From Sphingomonadaceae bacterium (GTDB taxonomy: Bacteria; Pseudomonadota; Alphaproteobacteria; Sphingomonadales; Sphingomonadaceae), in assembly GCA_947476425.1 (NCBI GenBank), contig CANJQJ010000026.1, positions 1 to 42,642 of the forward strand: a DNA stretch of 42,642 bases. Reading direction: 5' to 3'. The translations under genes and the position numbers were made by a program. Shown piece after piece: positions 1 to 8,012 of the stretch. Below the pieces are notes generated by a model. The model saw only the letters and a list, made by a program, of their open reading frames with translations. It did no database searches and was not told the origin of the DNA. Each line of letters opens with the position of its first letter. The stretch's first letter is position 1.

Positions 1-132
1 AAGGCCATGCTCAGAAAGATCGGTGAGCGGACCGTGAACGGCCTCTGGGACCTGATCGGCAGGCTCATCGATATCTTCAAGCCAAACGAATGCGCAAACT
101 ACTTCACATCGTGCGGCTATGATCCAGACTGA
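1..132 (+). CDS. IS630-family transposase, C-terminal end (partial)
   Basis: An open frame enters from the left edge and ends at TGA 130-132, giving 43 residues. The run ERTVNGLWDLIGRLIDIF followed by ECANYF and a CGYD-type ending is what I recall from the C-terminus of IS630-type DDE transposases, downstream of the catalytic core. The DDE residues themselves lie outside the window, so it cannot be said whether the element is intact. No clear terminal inverted repeat was identified between here and the tRNA at 201. A mobile element beside a tRNA gene marks this as an exchange-prone flank. Family assignment is from memory of the motif. Confidence 0.72.
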   Translation, partial: KAMLRKIGERTVNGLWDLIGRLIDIFKPNECANYFTSCGYDPD

Positions 133-200
133 TCGAAAATCGCTCTAGTAGCAGGTTTTCGGGCGGGCTAGCCATTCGCGAACGTGTGCGGACAGATAAA

Positions 201-276
<76 letters not shown>

Positions 277-294
277 ACGCGTTTTCCCAATGCG

Positions 295-1149
295 TCAAGA
301 CACGCCAAAGGTCCAGCCCTCGGTCCGGGCAATATCAGGGGTCATGGTGAGCGGGTGCCAAAGTTCGGCACGGTTCGCTTGAGTGCGCATCCAGGCCGCG
401 GTGATGAGCGCGTCGGTTGCGTGGTCGGTGTAGTGAGACAATGGCGTGTGTGGGGCTGAGCCGAAGGCCGCAAGTGCGACATCAAGTGTGTTGGCATCGC
501 GGATTTTGCTGCGCCCCTTGCGCATTCCGGCGGCACGTGCGGCGATTTGCGCATAGATCTCTACGATGACCGGTCCGGACGGGGGGAGCGGGTCGAAAGG
601 CCATATTGCCATGCGCCCATCGAGGCGCGAAAGCAGCCGCATTCCAGCAAAGCTCGCCTTGGCAACCTGTGCAGCGCCGATTGCATCATAGACCGTCGAT
701 GCTTTTCCCCCGCCACCGGCATTATAAAGGGCCTCACAGACCCGCAGATGCATGAAGTCCGCTTTTCGTCCATCTGCGGCGCCGAAGTAGAAATGGCGAC
801 GGTAATGCGATTCAAGGAACGAAGCCGCGCCCAGGTCGATGTCCTCGCAAAGTGCGTCAACATGTGCCCGAAAACTTCGAGCATCGACTGGAACATCATC
901 GCCCGGTAGGTATGCCCCGCGGGTCACATAAGGCGGAGCAAAGCAGCAGTCGATCCCGAACAGGAGGTCGTCGTCCTGCGCTAGCAGCCATTCCAGAATC
1001 TCCTCGCGCGACCAATATTTGCCTCGCGGTGGCAGGACCAATTCCGGCGCAGCATTGCCCGTACTGCAGACCGCGAGCGCGATGCCGGGATGGTTGCTTC
1101 CTTTTGCGCCCGACCAGTCCGCCACGGCAAATCGCGTGAAGCGCTCCAC
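295..1149 (-). CDS. Conserved hypothetical protein, possible RNase H-like (DUF429-type)
   Basis: A 284-residue protein with a GTG start six bases after the rarA stop on the same strand, so it is probably translated from the same message. The N-terminus (FAVADWSGAK) and a downstream GIDCCFAPP segment resemble the first strands of RNase H-like DUF429 proteins, where early Asp residues bind metal. A later TDHATDALITAAWM segment resembles the C-terminal Asp-containing helix of the same fold. No signal peptide or membrane segment is visible. The fold assignment is tentative and no substrate can be named. Its position suggests a link to RarA or simply read-through transcription. Confidence 0.8.
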   Translation of the reverse strand: MERFTRFAVADWSGAKGSNHPGIALAVCSTGNAAPELVLPPRGKYWSREEILEWLLAQDDDLLFGIDCCFAPPYVTRGAYLPGDDVPVDARSFRAHVDALCEDIDLGAASFLESHYRRHFYFGAADGRKADFMHLRVCEALYNAGGGGKASTVYDAIGAAQVAKASFAGMRLLSRLDGRMAIWPFDPLPPSGPVIVEIYAQIAARAAGMRKGRSKIRDANTLDVALAAFGSAPHTPLSHYTDHATDALITAAWMRTQANRAELWHPLTMTPDIARTEGWTFGVS

Positions 1150-1155
1150 TTTTTC

Positions 1156-2463
1156 TCAATCCCGCCGTTCGCGACGTAGCTTTTCCCAATAGGCGATGCG
1201 CTCACCGACCTTCGCCTCGAAACCGCGAGGAGAGGGGGTGTAGAAAGCCTGCGCGTTCATTTCCTCGGGCCAGTAGTTATCGCCGGAGAAGGCGTTGTCG
1301 GCCTCATGGTCATAGGCATAGCCTTTGCCGTAGCCGACATCCTTCATGAGCTTGGTTGGGGCGTTGAGGATGTTCTTGGGTGGCATCAGCGAACCGGTCT
1401 CCTTCGCGGAACGCCATGCCGCCTTCTGCGCGGCATAGGCTGCATTCGATTTGGGCGCGGTGGCGAGGTAGAGGCAGGCCTGGACGATCGCGAGTTCGCC
1501 TTCGGGCGAGCCGAGGAAATCATAAGCGTCCTTGGCAGCAAGGCACTGGATCAGCGCCTGCGGATCAGCCAACCCGATATCCTCGGATGCAAAGCGGACC
1601 ATTCTTCGCAGCAAATAGAGCGGTTCCTCGCCAGCGATGAGCATTCGCGCGAGATAATAAAGCGAGGCTTGCGGGTCCGATCCACGAAGGCTTTTATGAA
1701 GCGCGGAGATGAGGTTGTAATGCCCCTCGCGATCCTTGTCGTAAACGGCCATGCGCCGGTGCAGCAGCGCCGCGAGTGCTGCTGGATCAAGCGGTTCGGG
1801 CAACTCGATCGAGAACAGGGTCTCGGCCTGGTTAAGCAGGAAGCGCCCGTCGCCATCCGCCGAGGCGACCAGTGCGTCGCGCGCCTCCGGGGTTAGCGGC
1901 AATGCCCGCCCTTCCACGGCCTCGGCACGGTCTAGCAACAGGCAAAGCGCCTTGGTATCGAGGCGATTGAGGATCAGGACCTGCGCCCGGCTCAGCAGCG
2001 CCGCATTGAGTTCGAACGAGGGATTTTCAGTGGTCGCGCCGATCAGCACCACCGTGCCATCCTCGACATAAGGCAGGAAGCCATCCTGCTGGGCACGATT
2101 GAAGCGATGAATTTCATCGACAAACAGCAATGTGCGCTCGCCCGACCGTGCAAGATCGCGCGCTTCGGCGAACACTTTCTTGAGATCGGCAACCCCGGAA
2201 AACACAGCCGAAATCGCGACGAAGCGAAGCCCAACCGCATCTGCAAGCAGCCGGGCTATCGTTGTCTTGCCGGTGCCGGGCGGACCCCACAGGATGATCG
2301 ACGACAATCTTCCCGCCGCAACCATCCGGCCGATCGCGCCTTCAGGTCCGGTCAGATGCTCCTGGCCTACCACCTCATCGAGGTGCATCGGCCGCAGACG
2401 ATCGGCAAGCGGGCCGTCTGGGCGGGGATATTCGCTGGTGGGGATGGGGAACAGATCAGGCAT
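1156..2463 (-). CDS. rarA: Replication-associated recombination protein A (AAA+ ATPase)
   Basis: A 435-residue homologue of RarA/MgsA (yeast Mgs1, human WRNIP1), a clamp-loader-like ATPase acting at stalled replication forks. Visible are RPMHLDEVVGQEHL at residues 24-37, Walker A GPPGTGKTT at 60-68, Walker B LLFVDEIHRFN around 112-122, sensor 1 GATTENPSFE, and a C-terminal tetramerisation region containing NAYWP-like and YTPSPRGFE segments. The length is normal for the family. The ATG lies six bases past the stop of the toxin gene upstream, with no strong Shine-Dalgarno sequence, which suggests translational coupling. A hypothetical gene follows after six bases. Confidence 0.96.
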   Translation of the reverse strand: MPDLFPIPTSEYPRPDGPLADRLRPMHLDEVVGQEHLTGPEGAIGRMVAAGRLSSIILWGPPGTGKTTIARLLADAVGLRFVAISAVFSGVADLKKVFAEARDLARSGERTLLFVDEIHRFNRAQQDGFLPYVEDGTVVLIGATTENPSFELNAALLSRAQVLILNRLDTKALCLLLDRAEAVEGRALPLTPEARDALVASADGDGRFLLNQAETLFSIELPEPLDPAALAALLHRRMAVYDKDREGHYNLISALHKSLRGSDPQASLYYLARMLIAGEEPLYLLRRMVRFASEDIGLADPQALIQCLAAKDAYDFLGSPEGELAIVQACLYLATAPKSNAAYAAQKAAWRSAKETGSLMPPKNILNAPTKLMKDVGYGKGYAYDHEADNAFSGDNYWPEEMNAQAFYTPSPRGFEAKVGERIAYWEKLRRERRD

Positions 2464-2469
2464 GATGGA

Positions 2470-2856
2470 TCAACGCACCAGCCGTATATCGATCCCGATA
2501 TCAAGTTTTGCCCAGTCGCGATCGGCCGTCAAAACCGCTGTTCCGAGGGTGCGCGCCAGTGCGAGACAGGCGCGATCGCCAAGCGAGAGGCCAATATGCC
2601 GAGTTTCGCGACGCAATATCCCTGCTGCCTCGCACTGCTCGAGATCGAATGGCGCTACGATCATCTGAAAGGATTCAAGCCCCGCTCGCCAATCGGTCGG
2701 ATCAATGTCCAGATCAGTCATATGCGTGATGACGTCACTGTAATTGACTGCGCTGATCGTTCCCCCGCGAACTACCTCGGCCAGTTTCTCGTGGCCGCGC
2801 TCGCGCCTGATGATCCCGATCAGCACAGAAGAATCAACGACGATCAAGGGCGTCAT
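2470..2856 (-). CDS. PIN-domain toxin, VapC-like ribonuclease
   Basis: A 128-residue PIN-domain protein. VapC toxins are Mg-dependent endoribonucleases that cut tRNA, rRNA or mRNA. The acidic PIN residues are visible: Asp8 in VVDSSV, Asp41 in NYSDVIT where Glu is more usual, Asp94 in LGDRA, and Asp112/Asp114 in TADRDW. The ATG at 2856 was chosen because it places VVDSS near the N-terminus; a GTG at 2874 would add six residues. The gene overlaps the end of the antitoxin gene by 23 bp, typical of coupled toxin-antitoxin pairs, and stops six bases before rarA. The target RNA cannot be told. Confidence 0.9.
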   Translation of the reverse strand: MTPLIVVDSSVLIGIIRRERGHEKLAEVVRGGTISAVNYSDVITHMTDLDIDPTDWRAGLESFQMIVAPFDLEQCEAAGILRRETRHIGLSLGDRACLALARTLGTAVLTADRDWAKLDIGIDIRLVR

Positions 2857-3097
2857 CCCTGGTCGTTCCAGCACGGCGATCCGCGATGAATATATCTATC
2901 GGATCGATTTCCGATGGCGACTTCGCCTGCACCAGATCCTGCAGTCTGCGGAGCGCTTCGCGTTGAGTGCGGATGAAGATGGCGCCGTCACGCTGCTCCA
3001 GCATGACGCGATCGCCATCCTTGATATCGAGGGCGCGCCGCAGTTCAGCTGGAATTACGAGTTTGCCGCCAGCGATCATCTTGGCATGATAGGTCAT
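2834..3097 (-). CDS. AbrB/MazE-type antitoxin partner of the PIN toxin
   Basis: An 87-residue protein with an N-terminal SpoVT/AbrB swapped-hairpin DNA-binding domain (KMIAGGKLVIPAELRRALDI, then GDRVMLEQ) over residues 6-45. The C-terminal half is charged and probably disordered, as expected for the toxin-neutralising tail. Antitoxins of this class bind their toxin and repress the shared promoter. AAGGAAA precedes the ATG at good spacing. The gene lies upstream of and overlaps the toxin gene, the usual order. The 53-bp gap to the upstream glycosyltransferase gene may hold the autoregulated promoter, but no clear operator palindrome was seen. Confidence 0.88.
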   Translation of the reverse strand: MTYHAKMIAGGKLVIPAELRRALDIKDGDRVMLEQRDGAIFIRTQREALRRLQDLVQAKSPSEIDPIDIFIADRRAGTTRDDALDRR

Positions 3098-3150
3098 ATC
3101 TGTTTCCTTGGGTCCCAGATCACGATACAGGACCTGGATTGCCCGCGCAA

Positions 3151-4335
3151 TCAGGGCACCGGGCTTTGCGTCGGCGGCGGTCCGCCGCCATTGGCGCGAT
3201 GGCGGATGACTCGAATATATTGTTCGACCAGAGCCTGGTTGACCCGATCCCAGCCATATTGCTCACTCGCCTTGCGGCCTGCGGCGCCGGTAGCGTTGCG
3301 ATGGGCGGGGTCGGTACAATATTCGCCAAGCGCGTCCGCAAAGGCGCCGATGGCGCCCGGAGTGACCAGTCGGCCGGTCTCGCCTTCATCAACGAGGCAA
3401 CTGCTGCCGGTGGCGCGCGCCGCAATCACGGGCAACCCGACAGCCATTGCCTCAAGCGTGACATTGCCGAAGGTCTCGGTAATCGAAGGGTTGAACAGCA
3501 TGTCCAGCGATGCGACGGCGCGACCGAGATCTGCGCCTTCCTGGAATCCCGCGAAGATGGCGTCCGGCAGTCGTCGACCAAACCAGTCGCGCGCGGGTCC
3601 GTCGCCGATGATCATTACCTTGTGGCGAACGCCGCGTCGCTTGAGTTGGTCGATCGCGTCGGAAAAGACGTCGAGCCCTTTTTCCATCACGAGGCGGCCG
3701 ACGAAGCCGATTACCGGTTCATCATCGGCGATGCCAAATTCGCGACGCCAGGCGAGATCTCGGCGGTCCGGATTGAAAATCGTCGTATCGATCCCTCGGG
3801 ACCAGATGCCGACATTGTAGCTCATTCGCTGCTCCCGCAGCAGCTGCGCCATGGATTCGGATGGCGCAAATATCTCGTCACAGCGGCGATACAGGCGGCG
3901 TAACCAGGCCTCGATCAATGGTTCGGCGAAGGCGAGGCCGTAATATCGCAGATAGGTCTCGAATCGCGTGTGGACCGAAGCAACGACGGGAATGTCCCAT
4001 TTGCGAGCGAGGGTCACAGCGCGAACGCCGAGCATTTCGGGGCTCGCGATATGGAAGATATTTGGCGCGAATTGCTTCAGGTCTTGTCGCGCCGAGGTCG
4101 GAAGCCCGTAAGGCAGCCGATATTCCTTGCGCCGTGGCACGGGGAATGAAGGCACATGGACGATATCGCCAACGCCTTCGAACGCGGGGTTGGCAACGGT
4201 CGGCGCGTAGATCCGAACCGCGGCTCCCTGTGCAAGCAGATAGGCTACCAGCCGGTTGAGCGCCTGATTGGCCCCGTCGCGGACATAGTTGTAGTTGCCC
4301 GTGAACAGGGCAATGCGGAGTTGCGTAACATCCAT
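3151..4335 (-). CDS. Glycosyltransferase family 4 (GT-B fold), mannosyl- or sulfoquinovosyl-transferase-like
   Basis: A 394-residue retaining GT-B glycosyltransferase. The N-terminal Rossmann domain begins RIALFTGNYNYVRDGANQAL, with the acceptor-side glycine loop. The C-terminal domain starts near VIGFVGRLVMEKGLD and holds the nucleotide-sugar EX7E motif ETFGNVTLE followed by AMAVGLPVIA. The sequence resembles transferases that add a sugar to membrane lipids (MgtA/SqdX group), but donor and acceptor cannot be read from sequence. ATG 4335 was chosen because homologous domains begin close to it; an in-frame ATG at 4413 would add 26 proline- and serine-rich residues. It is divergent from the catabolic module and leads the minus-strand gene run. 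Confidence 0.9.
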   Translation of the reverse strand: MDVTQLRIALFTGNYNYVRDGANQALNRLVAYLLAQGAAVRIYAPTVANPAFEGVGDIVHVPSFPVPRRKEYRLPYGLPTSARQDLKQFAPNIFHIASPEMLGVRAVTLARKWDIPVVASVHTRFETYLRYYGLAFAEPLIEAWLRRLYRRCDEIFAPSESMAQLLREQRMSYNVGIWSRGIDTTIFNPDRRDLAWRREFGIADDEPVIGFVGRLVMEKGLDVFSDAIDQLKRRGVRHKVMIIGDGPARDWFGRRLPDAIFAGFQEGADLGRAVASLDMLFNPSITETFGNVTLEAMAVGLPVIAARATGSSCLVDEGETGRLVTPGAIGAFADALGEYCTDPAHRNATGAAGRKASEQYGWDRVNQALVEQYIRVIRHRANGGGPPPTQSPVP

Positions 4336-4476
4336 CCCGGGGATCGATAGCGTGCTGACCGTCAAAGGCAACGGGTGCTTGTAACGGGGCGGTGACATTG
4401 ACGAAATCATCATGCTGGTTACGGAATAGCGCTTAGGTCGAATCCCTTATTTCGATTTTGACCCACATCAAAGAAA

Positions 4477-4513
4477 CTCTCCCCCTCACCAGCGTAGTTG
4501 GGGTCAGGGAGAG
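4477..4513 (+). promoter_or_regulatory. Inverted repeat covering the ribosome binding site of the first catabolic gene
   Basis: CTCTCCC at 4477-4483 is complementary to GGGAGAG at 4507-4513, and TGACCC at 4460-4465 to GGGTCA at 4501-4506. The second arm contains the Shine-Dalgarno sequence (GGGAG, seven bases before ATG 4519). In RNA this would hide the start site. It could also be a plain intergenic palindrome; no sigma-70 promoter of good quality was found just upstream. Confidence 0.35.
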
Positions 4514-4518
4514 ACAGA

Positions 4519-5487
4519 ATGAACGAAAACTGTTCAGATTGTATCGCTGATACCGGCCATGGTGCTCGCCGCGCCGACCGCCTTGGCGTGTATGCGGTGG
4601 ATCATTTTACGCTTGAGGCTCCTGATCCGGCGATCGCGATCCCGTTCCTTGACGCGTGCGGTCTCACCCCAAGTCTCGAAGGCCGTTCAGTCAAGGTTAC
4701 GACTGGTCGCACCGATCATGTCTGGGCGAAGATCGTCCCTGGAATTCACAAGCGCTTGAGTGGCCTTTCGTTTGCAGCATACGCTGCCGATATCGATGCC
4801 TTGCGCAACCGTGCCATGAAGGCTGGCGTCGAGATTATCGCGATCGCGCCTGATCGCTTTGCGCTCATCGGTCCCGACGGCATCGAAATCGAAGTCGTCG
4901 CCCGTGATCGCAGCATTTTTGACGTAGGCGACCAGATGAGCGAACTCGCTTCGGACGTAGCGCTCCATCGCTCGACGGCCGTCGAGCCCAAGGCGCTCAA
5001 GCTTTCCCACATTGCGATATTCACCGGTAACATCGAAGAGGCTCTTGAGTTCTACACGGGAATCCTTGGGCTGCGGCTTGCCGATCGCTCGGGGCATGGC
5101 CTTTGCTTCCTGCACGCGCCGCACGGTAGCGACCATCATGTGCTGGCGCTTGTCCAGTCGTCGGGGCCGGGTGTTCATCACTACAGCTGGGAGATGGGTT
5201 CGATCGACGCCTTGGGGCTGCGTGCCACGATCGCTGCCGAAAAGGGCTTCTCGAAGGGCTGGGGCTTTGGTCGCCATGTCCTTGGATCGAACTACTTCCA
5301 GTACGTCCGTGATCCTTGGGGGAGCCACCTCGAGCTCACCGCGGGCATCGAATACATCCCTGCGGACATAGACTGGGTCGCCGGCGATCATCCGCCTGAA
5401 GACGCTTTCTATCTCTGGGGCCCCCCGCCGCCGGAGGGCTTCATCGACAATCTCGAAGTTTCGCAGTCCGAGCCCGCGCTGGCTTGA
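4519..5487 (+). CDS. Two-domain extradiol ring-cleavage dioxygenase (VOC superfamily)
   Basis: A 322-residue type I extradiol dioxygenase. Such enzymes use Fe(II) to open catechol-like rings next to the hydroxyls. The N-terminal VOC domain (about 25-130) lacks metal ligands, as is usual. The C-terminal domain (about 160-280) has the expected triad: His164 in LSHIAIF, His221 in VHHYSWEM and Glu272 in SHLELTAG. The tail WGPPPPEGF is distinctive. ATG 4519 has GGGAG seven bases upstream; a TTG at 4498 in frame is less likely. It is first in a five-gene run with two flavoproteins and a Rieske oxygenase, so it probably cleaves a diol made by them. Substrate unknown. Confidence 0.9.
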   Translation: MNENCSDCIADTGHGARRADRLGVYAVDHFTLEAPDPAIAIPFLDACGLTPSLEGRSVKVTTGRTDHVWAKIVPGIHKRLSGLSFAAYAADIDALRNRAMKAGVEIIAIAPDRFALIGPDGIEIEVVARDRSIFDVGDQMSELASDVALHRSTAVEPKALKLSHIAIFTGNIEEALEFYTGILGLRLADRSGHGLCFLHAPHGSDHHVLALVQSSGPGVHHYSWEMGSIDALGLRATIAAEKGFSKGWGFGRHVLGSNYFQYVRDPWGSHLELTAGIEYIPADIDWVAGDHPPEDAFYLWGPPPPEGFIDNLEVSQSEPALA

Positions 5488-5516
5488 ACAGATCATCCAA
5501 TTCCAAGGAGTGTACC

Positions 5517-6749
5517 ATGGCAACCGTACTCAAGTCCGAAATCGATCCCGGCACGGGCTATAATGAAGTGGCCGAAAAGGAACTGATCGGCCGCGCGCGC
5601 GAACTCAAGCCGCTGCTCGAGAAGCATGCGCCCTATGGCGATGAACATGGTCGCCTGCACCCGGAAGCATTCGACGCGCTGACCGATGCGGGCTTCTGGG
5701 AAATGGCCGCGCCACGCCGTTGGGGCGGACTGGGCACCAGCACCCGGGCGATGTCACTGGTCGGCTTCGAACTCGCCAAGGCTGATCCGTCGGTTGCCTG
5801 GGTCTATACCGTTCTCCACGGTTCGACCTGGGTCGCCAGTGTCGGTCCAGATGCCCTCCAGGAAGCTGTATTCGGTGGTGGCAAGCATCCGGTGATCTGT
5901 GCGGTCGCCAACCCTCCCGGGACGCTCGACGAGGTCGATGGCGGCTACATTCTCAACGGTCGTTGGCCCTACGGTTCAGGCTGCCTGCACGCATCGTGGG
6001 CACAGCTTGGTGCCATGCTCCGCCAGAAGGATGGCTCGCTCCAGCCAGGCGGCTTCGCCTATGCCCAGATGAAGGACCTTGAGGTCGACATCACCTGGGC
6101 GATAATGGCGATGAAGGGCACCGGCTCGAACACGATCGTCGCGAGGGACGTGTTCATTCCCACCGCACAGTTCGTCCATGTCGCCAAAACGGGCATCGGC
6201 GGGCATGAACCCGGCAAGCGCCATGTCGGCGAGCCGTCGGACTACTGGCCGTTCATGCCTTTCCTCCGCGCAACCGCCCATGCCGTCGTCGCTGGCGCCG
6301 CAACCGAGATCCTAGATCGCGTCACGGCAAACGCCAGCAAGCGTCCGGTCCTTTACACCCATTACGCTCGTCAAGCGGATTGCGTGACCGCGCAAGCCCA
6401 GCTCGGCCAGGCGGCTGCGCGCCTTTCGGGCGCCGTCGCGCTGACGCTCAAGAATTGCGAGGCCATCGATCGCAGCGGCGTGACGCGCGTCCCGATGACT
6501 CCGCAGGAGCGTGCGCTTTCGAAGGGCGAGGGTTCGGTCGTGGTCGAACTGGCGAGCCAAGCGGTCGATCAGCTGATGTTCCTCGCCGGATCGAGCTCGT
6601 TCGCTGACGCCAACCCGATCTCGCGTCTCTATCGCGACTGCCTGTTCGCGGCACGTCACACCGCCAACCTGCCTTATGTCGGATACGAGATCCTCGGAAA
6701 GTCGATGCTCGGCATCGAACCGAATATTTCCCCCGCCGACTTCATCTGA
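5517..6749 (+). CDS. Acyl-CoA-dehydrogenase-fold flavin monooxygenase (HsaA/HpaH-C2/IacA-like), first copy
   Basis: A 410-residue protein with the acyl-CoA dehydrogenase fold used by two-component, reduced-flavin-dependent monooxygenases such as HsaA, p-hydroxyphenylacetate hydroxylase C2, DszC and IacA. It carries the signature GRWPYGSGCLHASW (around residue 149), which in this group lines the flavin site, and KGTGSNTIVARDVFIP further on. The C-terminal helix has FAARH. These are monooxygenase features rather than those of a true fatty-acid dehydrogenase. AAGGAG lies six bases before the ATG. Reduced flavin must come from a reductase not encoded here. Its neighbour 12 bp downstream is a divergent paralogue. 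Confidence 0.88.
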   Translation: MATVLKSEIDPGTGYNEVAEKELIGRARELKPLLEKHAPYGDEHGRLHPEAFDALTDAGFWEMAAPRRWGGLGTSTRAMSLVGFELAKADPSVAWVYTVLHGSTWVASVGPDALQEAVFGGGKHPVICAVANPPGTLDEVDGGYILNGRWPYGSGCLHASWAQLGAMLRQKDGSLQPGGFAYAQMKDLEVDITWAIMAMKGTGSNTIVARDVFIPTAQFVHVAKTGIGGHEPGKRHVGEPSDYWPFMPFLRATAHAVVAGAATEILDRVTANASKRPVLYTHYARQADCVTAQAQLGQAAARLSGAVALTLKNCEAIDRSGVTRVPMTPQERALSKGEGSVVVELASQAVDQLMFLAGSSSFADANPISRLYRDCLFAARHTANLPYVGYEILGKSMLGIEPNISPADFI

Positions 6750-6761
6750 GGACGTAAGTCA

Positions 6762-7979
6762 ATGGCAACCGCAATCGCTGATCTATCCAGGCACGCAGAC
6801 ATGAACAACCCCAATATCGGGGCGGAATTGATCGCGCGTGCCCAGGCCATGGTGCCGACGCTGCGCGAACGCGCGGCTGACGACGACAAGGCTGGCTTTA
6901 CCAGCAAGCAATCCTTCAAGGAGTTCAAGGAAGCGGGTATAACTCGCGTCCTCCAGCCCCGCCGCTGGGGCGGTTTCGAACAGCCGCTGTCGGTTTTTGC
7001 TCAGATCGCGGTGGCAATTGGCACCGCCGACCAGTCGGCCTCATGGTCTTACGGTATCACGCAGGGCCATGCGCACCATTTGTCGATGTTCGACGATCGA
7101 GCACAGCGCGACGTGTGGGGCGACAATCCAGAAGTGTTGATTGCCTCGCCGTACAATCCGTACGGCAAGGCCGTCACCAAGGGCGACGGCTATGTGCTGT
7201 CTGGTCAGTGGCCCTTTTCCAGCGCCTGCGATCACAGCGAATGGTTCCTGCTCGGCGCATTTGCCGACGGCGACGAATCCAAGTTCCTGACGCTGCTGGT
7301 GCCGGGCAAGGATGTCGAGATCATCGACGATTGGGATGTGTTCGGTCTCAAGGCGACTGGCTCCAAGTCGGTTCGGGTCAAGGAATCCTACATTCCCAAA
7401 TATCGCACTGTGCCGTTCGGTCCGGGCACCGAGGATTTCGAGTTCCCCGGCTTCGCGGCCAATCCGAATCCGTCGCTCCGCATCCCCTATATCCTGGTGT
7501 TCAACCGGCTGGTGACGGGCACGAGCATTGGCGGGCTTGGCGGAATGATCGACGCAGTCACCGAATATCTCTTGCCCAAGATGTCGGTCATCACCGGCAA
7601 GCCGGTGTCGGAGCATCCTGATACGCTGCTCGCGCTGGGTGAGGCCAAGGCGACTTTCGAGGAGCTGGTCATCCTTGCGCTCCATGATCTCGATACGCTC
7701 GAGGCCCTGGCCAAGGCGGGCAAGATTCCCGACGAAGCCGAGATCAATCTCTATCGCTATCGCGCGCAGTCGGCCGGCGAACGAGCCGCCCAGGCCGCTC
7801 GCAGGCTGTTCGAGGAATCGGGCGGTGGAGCGCTGTACGCGAAGTCCCCGATAGGCCGTATTTTCCGCAACATCATGGCGGCCCGCAATCACCCCGCGAC
7901 CAACATGTTTCGTGATTCTGCGCGGGCGATCGGCACCAATCTCTTCGGGCGTGCCGCCGAAACCCGTCGCCGTTTTTAA
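6762..7979 (+). CDS. Acyl-CoA-dehydrogenase-fold flavin monooxygenase, second copy
   Basis: A 405-residue paralogue of the preceding gene, with the same signature (GQWPFSSACDHSEW) and the LKATGSKSVRV segment typical of HsaA-like oxygenases. The two proteins differ over much of their length, including the substrate-pocket side of the C-terminal helical domain, so they are either two enzymes acting in series or two subunits of one. GAGGA precedes the ATG; a second in-frame Met lies 13 residues on. Spacing is 12 bp to the first copy and 33 bp to the Rieske alpha gene, consistent with one operon. The hydroxylated substrate is unknown. Confidence 0.87.
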   Translation: MATAIADLSRHADMNNPNIGAELIARAQAMVPTLRERAADDDKAGFTSKQSFKEFKEAGITRVLQPRRWGGFEQPLSVFAQIAVAIGTADQSASWSYGITQGHAHHLSMFDDRAQRDVWGDNPEVLIASPYNPYGKAVTKGDGYVLSGQWPFSSACDHSEWFLLGAFADGDESKFLTLLVPGKDVEIIDDWDVFGLKATGSKSVRVKESYIPKYRTVPFGPGTEDFEFPGFAANPNPSLRIPYILVFNRLVTGTSIGGLGGMIDAVTEYLLPKMSVITGKPVSEHPDTLLALGEAKATFEELVILALHDLDTLEALAKAGKIPDEAEINLYRYRAQSAGERAAQAARRLFEESGGGALYAKSPIGRIFRNIMAARNHPATNMFRDSARAIGTNLFGRAAETRRRF

Positions 7980-8012
7980 CCACTGATCAACTTGCCAATA
8001 AAGGAGACGACC

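Noticed and set aside
2107-3820. Long plus-strand frames opposite rarA, the toxin-antitoxin pair and the glycosyltransferase
   Set aside because: The minus-strand genes carry clear motifs; the plus-strand translations are compositional shadows.
4456-4483. TTGACC at 4458-4463 as the -35 box of a catabolic promoter
   Set aside because: At 16-18 bp spacing the sequence is CTCCCCC, with nothing like a -10 box, so no sigma-70 promoter could be supported.
5517-7979. Annotation of the two flavoproteins as fatty-acid acyl-CoA dehydrogenases
   Set aside because: Their GxWP-x-S-x-C-x-H-x-x-W signature and operon partners fit reduced-flavin monooxygenases better.
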